NCBI GenBank assembly: GCA_900552775.1
Contig: USAP01000009.1
Coordinates: forward strand, 1 to 19,952
Length of the DNA: 19,952 nt
From: an uncultured Eubacteriales bacterium
Lineage (GTDB): Bacteria; Bacillota; Clostridia; UMGS1883; UMGS1540
Direction: 5' to 3'
Shown: positions 15,809 to 19,952 of the stretch, piece after piece
Numbering within the stretch: position 1 is the first letter of the stretch
How the letters are laid out: each line of letters starts with the position of its first letter
The notes under the pieces: model-generated
Seen by the model: only the letters and a program-made list of their open reading frames with translations
What the model was told of the DNA's origin: nothing
Databases searched by the model: none
Translations under genes and position numbers: made by a program

Positions 15809-16666
15809 TCAAATATTTTCACGATTTCTTTTATACTCTTTTATGCCGTCAAGCACGCTGTACGGAATACGTAAATTTCCGTATCCGACGCCTATTGATA
15901 TATGCGGTTTGTTTTTCCCGTGAAAGTCCGTTCCGCCGCTTACAATAAGACCGAGCTCGCGTGCCATTACATTGTATTTTTCAAACATCTGCGGAGTATA
16001 TTCCGTGTAATACCCTTCAATGCCGGCAAGCCCTTCTTTTTTCAGTTCCTTCAAGAAAGCATAAAGTTCTTCATCGCTTTTTCTCATGAGATGCAGGTGA
16101 GCGCAAAAAGCCGCACCTCCCGCTCCGTTTATAAGCTGTACGCATTCCGGTGCCGTTAAAAGCTGACGCCCGCTGAAACAAGGTCTTCCGCTGCCGAGAT
16201 ATTTATCAAACGCTTCTTTGACCGAACCTATCATCCCTTTTTCAACCATTGCACATGCAAAATGAGCACGTCCCAAAATTGAGCCGCCGCAAAAACGTTT
16301 CGCATCTTCAACCGAAATATTAAAACCCATTGCGCGGAGTTTTTCTGCCGTTTCTTCATTTCTTTTTTCGCGCATTATTAAAACTTCTGCCATTTTGGCT
16401 TTAAATTTTTTCTCATTCGGGTCAATCAAATATCCGAGAATATGCGTTTCTGTATCGCTTATCGCAGAAAGTTCAACACCGCTTACAACTTCAATTCCGA
16501 TTTTGTCTCCCTCGGAAAGCGCTTCTTTTATGCCGTCTGTGCAATCGTGATCTGTCAGCGCAACGGCTGCAAGTCCGTTTGCTTTTGCGTGCCGCACAAG
16601 TTCGGATGGCGTCATTGAGCCGTCCGATTTAATTGAATGTGTATGTAAATCAATATATTTTTCCAT
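15809..16666 (-). CDS. PHP-domain phosphoesterase (YciV/RNase AM-like)
   Basis: A metal-dependent phosphoesterase of 285 residues. The PHP signature is intact from the chosen start: H8-x-H10 with D15, T-D-H-D (38-41) with H40, G-V-E-L with E65, H75-I-L-G-Y, and late C-A-H-L-H and G-T-D-F-H-G motifs that supply the remaining metal ligands. Known relatives of this size act on 3',5'-nucleoside bisphosphates or trim RNA 5' ends; this member's substrate is not shown. A TTG at 16675 overlaps the SDR stop codon, but the ATG at 16666 gives the usual M-E-K-Y-I-D-L-H-T-H start and is preferred; neither has a strong ribosome binding site, so coupling to the SDR is likely. It ends before a terminator. 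Confidence 0.88.
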   Translation of the reverse strand: MEKYIDLHTHSIKSDGSMTPSELVRHAKANGLAAVALTDHDCTDGIKEALSEGDKIGIEVVSGVELSAISDTETHILGYLIDPNEKKFKAKMAEVLIMREKRNEETAEKLRAMGFNISVEDAKRFCGGSILGRAHFACAMVEKGMIGSVKEAFDKYLGSGRPCFSGRQLLTAPECVQLINGAGGAAFCAHLHLMRKSDEELYAFLKELKKEGLAGIEGYYTEYTPQMFEKYNVMARELGLIVSGGTDFHGKNKPHISIGVGYGNLRIPYSVLDGIKEYKRNRENI

Positions 16667-16671
16667 TTCAA

Positions 16672-17523
16672 TCAAACACCGCTGTATGCCGCAAATCCGC
16701 CGTCAACCGGAACTACAACACCGTTTACAAAGCTTGATGCTTTTTTGTCAACAAGCCACAAAAGGGTGCCTATGAGCTCTTCCGGCTCGCCGAATCTCTG
16801 CATCGGCGTCTGCGAAATGATTTTCTTGCTCCTCTCCGTGTATTCCCCATCTTCACCTATAAGGAGAGTTCTGTTCTGATTTGTAAGGAAGAATCCGGGT
16901 GCTATTGCGTTAACGCGTATTCCCACTCTCGACATATGAACCGCCAGCCACTGGGTGAAGTTTGAAATAGCTGCTTTTGCGCCGCTGTATGCAGGTATTC
17001 TTGTAAGAGGGCAAAAAGCGTTCATTGATGAAATATTTATTATAACGGCATCTTCTTTATCAAGCATATCTTTTGAGAAAACCTGCGTTGGAAGAAGAGT
17101 TCCTATGAAATTCAAATTGAAAACAAATTCAACTCCCTTGGAATCAAGGTCATAAAACGTTGCAATTTCACTGTTTTCAATATCCTCCGGGAAAAGATAA
17201 TCCTTTGTTGTTGTACCTTTGGGATTATTTCCTCCGGCACCGTTTAAAAGGATATCGCATTTTCCGAGTTTGTTAAGAACGGTTTCGTGTGCTTCTTTAA
17301 GGCTTTCAAGTTCCAAAACGTTTGCCGCAACACCGATGGCTTCGCCGCCGGCAGCATTTATCTCATCAGCAACCTTCTGTGCCGCCTCCTGCCTTAAATC
17401 GAGTATGGCAACTTTGGAACCGCTTTCAGCAAGCGCTTTTGCAAACATTGAGCAAAGTATGCCGCCGCCGCCCGTTACAACCGAAACTTTTCCTTTTAAA
17501 TCAATTTCAAATGGTAATGACAT
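16672..17523 (-). CDS. SDR oxidoreductase, D-mannonate/fructuronate type (UxuB/YjmF-like)
   Basis: A 283-residue NAD(P)-dependent short-chain dehydrogenase. Visible are the cofactor loop T-G-G-G-G-I-L (17-23), D42 after the second strand (favouring NAD), N-G-A-G (94-97), and catalytic S165/S166, Y179 and K183. The insert around residues 100-135 (P-K-G-T-T-T-K-D-Y-L then an acidic stretch) is typical of YjmF-type mannonate oxidoreductases, which interconvert D-fructuronate and D-mannonate in glucuronate breakdown. A related reductase role on keto-uronates (KduD/DhuD-like) is possible. GGAGG lies 9 bases before the ATG. It is divergent from the DhuI-like isomerase and is the first gene of an operon with the PHP protein. 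An operator-like palindrome sits inside its promoter. Confidence 0.85.
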   Translation of the reverse strand: MSLPFEIDLKGKVSVVTGGGGILCSMFAKALAESGSKVAILDLRQEAAQKVADEINAAGGEAIGVAANVLELESLKEAHETVLNKLGKCDILLNGAGGNNPKGTTTKDYLFPEDIENSEIATFYDLDSKGVEFVFNLNFIGTLLPTQVFSKDMLDKEDAVIINISSMNAFCPLTRIPAYSGAKAAISNFTQWLAVHMSRVGIRVNAIAPGFFLTNQNRTLLIGEDGEYTERSKKIISQTPMQRFGEPEELIGTLLWLVDKKASSFVNGVVVPVDGGFAAYSGV

Positions 17524-17557
17524 AACTAAATTCCTCCAATAATTTTTATCTGAATAC

Positions 17558-17586
17558 AGTATATCACAGCGCTTACATTAAGTCAA
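17558..17586 (-). promoter_or_regulatory. Promoter of the SDR-PHP operon
   Basis: TTGACT (17586-17581) and TATACT (17563-17558) on the minus strand are 17 bases apart, a strong sigma-A promoter about 35-40 bases before the SDR start codon. Its -35 box is 29 bases from the -35 box of the divergent isomerase promoter. Confidence 0.82.
17564..17577. promoter_or_regulatory. LacI/CcpA-type operator (cre-like)
   Basis: TCACAGCGCTTACA matches the cre consensus TGWNANCGNTNWCA at every fixed position except the second. It is also close to the generic LacI-family palindrome TGTAAGCGCTTACA. It fills most of the spacer between the -35 and -10 boxes of the SDR promoter, the classic place for repression by CcpA or by a uronate-responsive LacI-family regulator. 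No such regulator gene is in the window. Confidence 0.6.
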
Positions 17587-17615
17587 TATTTTTTCTTTTT
17601 TTATGTTAAAAGCTC

Positions 17616-17644
17616 TTGATTTATTCCAACAAATGAGATATAAT
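17616..17644 (+). promoter_or_regulatory. Promoter of the DhuI-like isomerase
   Basis: TTGATT (17616-17621) and a perfect TATAAT (17639-17644) are 17 bases apart. The start codon lies about 33 bases downstream of the -10 box, behind AAGGAG at 17663-17668. Confidence 0.85.
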
Positions 17645-17676
17645 AAAAGAAAATTGAATTATAAGGAGACAGTGAC

Positions 17677-18318
17677 ATGAAAATTGCACTTATTAACGAA
17701 AACAGTCAGGCCGCTAAAAACGAGCTTATCTGCAACACTCTCAAAAGCGTTGTTGAACCTTTGGGACATGAAGTTTTAAACTTCGGTATGTACACAGCTG
17801 AAGACGAAGCTCAGCTTACATACGTTCAGGTTGGTCTTTTAACGGCTATTTTATTAAATTCAAAAGCTGTTGACCTGGTTATCACAGGCTGCGGCACAGG
17901 CGAAGGCGCCATGCTTGCCTGCAACGCATTCCCCGGAGTTCTCTGCGGACATGTTGTTGACCCGACTGACGCATACCAGTTTACACAGGTAAACAACGGC
18001 AACGCCATCGCAATGCCTTTTGCAAAGGGCTGGGGCTGGGGCTGCGAGCTTAACTTAAGCTACGTATTCGAAAAGCTTTTTGTTTCCGAATGGGGTCAGG
18101 GATATCCGCGTGAGCGTGCGGTTCCCGAGCAGCGCAACAAGAAAATTCTCGATGATGTAAAGAAAATCACTCACCGTGATATGATGTCTATCCTCAAAGA
18201 TATCGACAGAGACTTCTTAAAGGCTGCCGTAAGCGGCGAGAAATTCTCCGAGCTTTTCTTCAAAAACTGTAAGGATGACGAGATTGCAGCTTTCATAAAA
18301 GACGTTCTTGAAAAATAA
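17677..18318 (+). CDS. DhuI-like RpiB/LacA/LacB-family sugar isomerase
   Basis: A 213-residue isomerase with the RpiB fold, longer than RpiB (about 150 residues) because of a C-terminal extension. The start (M-K-I-A-L-I-N-E-N-S-Q-A), the active-site loop G-C-G-T-G-E-G-A-M-L (71-80, C72), V-D-P-T-D-A-Y (94-100) and the P-R-E-R-A-V-P-E-Q-R-N stretch (144-154) agree, from memory, with streptococcal DhuI. That enzyme converts 4-deoxy-L-threo-5-hexosulose-uronate, released from unsaturated uronic acids, to 3-deoxy-D-glycero-2,5-hexodiulosonate, replacing KduI. The function is by family resemblance; related members act on pentose or galactose phosphates. It diverges from the UxuB-like SDR and is followed by a terminator. 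The lyases at the left end could supply its substrate. Confidence 0.85.
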   Translation: MKIALINENSQAAKNELICNTLKSVVEPLGHEVLNFGMYTAEDEAQLTYVQVGLLTAILLNSKAVDLVITGCGTGEGAMLACNAFPGVLCGHVVDPTDAYQFTQVNNGNAIAMPFAKGWGWGCELNLSYVFEKLFVSEWGQGYPRERAVPEQRNKKILDDVKKITHRDMMSILKDIDRDFLKAAVSGEKFSELFFKNCKDDEIAAFIKDVLEK

Positions 18319-18334
18319 ATAAGAGGTATAAAGG

Positions 18335-18373
18335 GTTGCGGCAAAGCATGGTTTTTTTGCCGCAGCTTTTTTT
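18335..18373 (+). terminator. Terminator between the isomerase and ung
   Basis: Arms 18335-18345 and 18356-18366 form an 11-bp GC-rich stem (one G-T pair) with a 10-base loop, followed by seven T. The T-run directly abuts the GGGGAG ribosome binding site of ung. Confidence 0.85.
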
Positions 18374-18379
18374 GGGGAG
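18374..18379 (+). promoter_or_regulatory. Ribosome binding site of ung, adjoining the terminator
   Basis: GGGGAG is placed 9 bases before the ATG at 18389 and begins immediately after the terminator T-run. There is no space for a promoter between the terminator and ung. Confidence 0.7.
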
Positions 18380-18388
18380 TAATGTATA

Positions 18389-19069
18389 ATGGTCAAAATA
18401 GGCAACGATTGGGACAATATTATAGGCAAAGAGTTTTCAAAGCCGTATTATCTGAAGCTCCGCCTTTTTTTAAAGGAAGAATATTCGCATCACACGGTTT
18501 ATCCCGATATGTACGACATATTTTCCGCTCTTGCCGCAACGCCGTATGAAAAAGTAAAAGCGGTAATCATCGGGCAGGACCCGTATCACGGAGAGGGGCA
18601 GGCTCACGGAATGAGCTTTTCCGTAAAGCCCGGAACGGATATTCCTCCTTCGCTGAAAAATATATATAAGGAAATAGTCTCCGAGCTCGGGGGTTACATT
18701 CCCGACAACGGCTATCTCATGCCGTGGGCAGAGCAAGGCGTTCTTCTTTTAAATTCCGTGCTGACGGTGCGCGCAGGTATGGCAAACTCGCACAGAAACA
18801 AAGGTTGGGAGCAGTTTACGACAAAAATCATCGAATGCTTAAACGGCCGCCGCGAGCCGGTGGCTTTTCTTCTTTGGGGCGCAAACGCGCGCGAAAAAGC
18901 CGCATTGATTGACACAACGCGGCACCTGTGCCTTACGGCGGCACACCCGAGTCCGCTTTCGGCTCATAACGGATTTTTCGGCTGCGGCCACTTTAAAGAA
19001 GTGAACGAATGGCTGTTAAAAGAGGGTAAAACGCCTATAGACTGGCAAATCCCCTCGCTTAAGCTATAG
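18389..19069 (+). CDS. ung: Uracil-DNA glycosylase (family 1)
   Basis: Removes uracil from DNA in base excision repair; cytoplasmic. The 226 residues match the family. Visible are the water-activating loop G-Q-D-P-Y-H-G (62-68, catalytic D64), the G-M-S-F-S-V strand (74-79), P-P-S-L-K-N-I-Y-K-E (86-95), L-L-L-N-S-V-L-T-V (118-126), and the leucine loop H-P-S-P-L-S-A-H (186-193, catalytic H186). The gene has no visible promoter of its own and starts right after the isomerase terminator, so expression may depend on read-through. Its last codon and stop (CTATAG) overlap those of the convergent AraC gene. Confidence 0.97.
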   Translation: MVKIGNDWDNIIGKEFSKPYYLKLRLFLKEEYSHHTVYPDMYDIFSALAATPYEKVKAVIIGQDPYHGEGQAHGMSFSVKPGTDIPPSLKNIYKEIVSELGGYIPDNGYLMPWAEQGVLLLNSVLTVRAGMANSHRNKGWEQFTTKIIECLNGRREPVAFLLWGANAREKAALIDTTRHLCLTAAHPSPLSAHNGFFGCGHFKEVNEWLLKEGKTPIDWQIPSLKL

Positions 19070-19879
19070 GGCTTTTTTGCCGTTGCGCGTAAGCGTGCGG
19101 TATTCGCGCGGAGAAACGCCCATGTATTTTTTAAAAACTCCGCCGAAATAGTTGCTGTTTGAAAAGCCCGTTCTCGCAGCTATTTCCGTCACGGACATAC
19201 CGCCCGCGTTTAAAAGCTTTGCCGCCTCGTTTACCCTTACGCCGTTTATGTATTCGGCAGGGCTGAAGCCTATTGTTTCTTTAAACTTTCTGCAAAAATG
19301 CGCGTGACTTAAAAAGAAAAGCTCTGAAAGACTTTTGCTTGTGATATCATCGGCATAGTGCCTGTCGATATAATCGGCTATATCTGTCATGCTTTTTGAC
19401 ACAAGGTCGGGCGACCCGCCCAAAACAGCATTGCTTTCGGATATTCTGCAAAGATTTATAATAAGTGTGCAAAGCAGCGACGCCAGCAGCTGTTCCGAAA
19501 GAATTTCACTGTTTTTTCCGTATTCATGGCACATATCGGAAAGAATTTTTTCGATTTCGCTGCGTCTTATCGGCGGCACGCGCAAAACGAAGGAGTGAAA
19601 GCACGTCTGCGCGGCTTCGGCAACCTTCGGCGGCAAAAGATGCCCGTCAAAATAAACATGAAAACATTCGGAAATCTTCCCTGCGGCGCGATGCTTTACC
19701 TCGGGAGGGATAAGCGCCATATCGCCGGAGGTTATTCTGTATTTTTCATTGTTTATATAATAATTTCTGTCTCCTCTTGCGAGATAATATATTTCATAAT
19801 GAGGATGCTTATGCATGCGTGCCATATTTACGATTTCTTCTTTTTTTGATTTTGTTTTTTTTGCAAGTATACCGGGCAT
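19064..19879 (-). CDS. AraC-family transcriptional regulator
   Basis: A 271-residue regulator. An N-terminal cupin-like sensing domain spans about residues 20-80 (H-K-H-P-H-Y-E-I-Y-Y-L near its start, G-D-M-A-L-I-P-P-E-V-K-H). A linker follows, and the C-terminal AraC double helix-turn-helix covers about 165-265, with L-S-x-x-x-F-C-R-K-F-K-E-T-I-G-F-S-P and the signature T-E-I-A-A-R-T-G-F-S-N-S-N-Y-F-x-x-x-F-K-K-Y-M-G-V-S-P-R-E-Y-R split over two helices. The frame opens at a GTG at 19888, but GAGGTGA (19885-19891) is ideally spaced to the ATG at 19879. Proteins of this layout usually sense sugars and control neighbouring catabolic genes; the divergent gene beginning at 19943 is the most likely target. 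It could also control uronate genes, but this is unproven. Confidence 0.93.
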   Translation of the reverse strand: MPGILAKKTKSKKEEIVNMARMHKHPHYEIYYLARGDRNYYINNEKYRITSGDMALIPPEVKHRAAGKISECFHVYFDGHLLPPKVAEAAQTCFHSFVLRVPPIRRSEIEKILSDMCHEYGKNSEILSEQLLASLLCTLIINLCRISESNAVLGGSPDLVSKSMTDIADYIDRHYADDITSKSLSELFFLSHAHFCRKFKETIGFSPAEYINGVRVNEAAKLLNAGGMSVTEIAARTGFSNSNYFGGVFKKYMGVSPREYRTLTRNGKKAL

Positions 19880-19884
19880 TGCTC

Positions 19885-19891
19885 TCACCTC
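19885..19891 (-). promoter_or_regulatory. Ribosome binding site favouring ATG at 19879
   Basis: GAGGTGA lies 5 bases before the ATG at 19879-19877 on the minus strand. The in-frame GTG at 19888 is itself part of this Shine-Dalgarno sequence and so is unlikely to be the start. Confidence 0.75.
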
Positions 19892-19897
19892 GGAATA

Positions 19898-19926
19898 AGT
19901 ATAACATATTTACTTTAAAAAGTAAA
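19898..19926 (-). promoter_or_regulatory. Promoter of the AraC-family regulator
   Basis: TTTACT (19926-19921) and TATACT (19903-19898) on the minus strand are 17 bases apart. The start would be near 19891, giving a leader that begins at the ribosome binding site itself. Confidence 0.6.
19909..19926. repeat. Inverted repeat over the AraC promoter -35 region
   Basis: TTTACTTT and AAAGTAAA are perfect 8-base complements separated by AA. The repeat covers the whole -35 box and half of the spacer of the regulator promoter and lies in the divergent intergenic region, so it may be an operator for autoregulation or for control of the gene at 19943. The sequence is all-A/T except for two C-G pairs, so chance is possible. 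Confidence 0.5.
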
Positions 19927-19942
19927 GAAAGGATTATTTTAA

Positions 19943-19952
19943 ATGAGAATAG
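19943..19952 (+). CDS. Partial gene divergent from the AraC regulator
   Basis: AGAAAGGA lies 9 bases before an ATG at 19943, and only the codons for M-R-I are visible before the right edge. The arrangement, a start codon with a good ribosome binding site divergent from an AraC-family regulator, suggests a regulated catabolic or transport gene, but the product cannot be known from three codons. Confidence 0.5.

Noticed and set aside
19055..19077. Possible weak hairpin with T-run at the ung/AraC junction as a terminator
   Set aside because: The stem would be only about four base pairs (AAGC/GCTT), too weak to call.
1..19952. CRISPR arrays, phage or transposon remnants, tRNA or rRNA genes, toxin-antitoxin or defence systems
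   Set aside because: I saw no regularly spaced repeats, transposase or integrase motifs, terminal inverted repeats, RNA gene signatures or known defence domains in the window.

Overview
The window looks like chromosomal DNA of a Bacillota (Clostridia-type) bacterium, probably a polysaccharide degrader of a gut or similar anaerobic habitat. This rests on strong sigma-A-type promoters in AT-rich gaps, AGGAG-like ribosome binding sites, use of TTG and GTG starts, compact rho-independent terminators and Clostridia-like protein families. No transposase, phage gene, CRISPR array, rRNA or tRNA was seen. No gap without a gene exceeds 300 bases; the longest (6214-6478) holds a terminator, a predicted promoter and two inverted repeats.

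Left part (1-6213, minus strand): an operon of at least three secreted proteins. A 1247-residue modular heparinase II/III-family lyase comes first, then a shorter paralog (about 797 residues), then the signal peptide of a third exported protein that runs off the left edge. The two lyases share the same catalytic core but carry different accessory modules.

Middle part (6479-11137): pyruvate kinase (minus) diverges from alanyl-tRNA synthetase plus a HIT-family hydrolase (plus). Then (11125-13599, minus) comes a tight four-gene operon: a YdcF-like DUF218 membrane protein, an SGNH hydrolase, an ECF transporter S component and a uridine-kinase-like P-loop kinase. Next (13663-15660, minus) are a MATE exporter and a YczE-family membrane protein.

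Right part (15809-19952): an SDR oxidoreductase of the UxuB/YjmF type plus a PHP-domain phosphoesterase (minus) diverge from a DhuI-like RpiB/LacA/LacB-family isomerase (plus). The isomerase closely resembles the one that replaces KduI in streptococcal breakdown of unsaturated uronic acids. Uracil-DNA glycosylase follows it. A convergent AraC-family regulator closes the window, and the first codons of a divergent gene lie at the right edge.

The likely biological thread is acidic-polysaccharide use: secreted lyases release unsaturated uronates, and the DhuI-like isomerase and UxuB-like reductase feed them to central metabolism. This link is an inference across about 11 kb of unrelated genes. 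I saw no clearly novel defence or mobile system. The most interesting points are the duplicated modular lyases and their promoter architecture, the uronate gene pair with a LacI/CcpA-like operator, and the ECF-kinase operon of unknown substrate.
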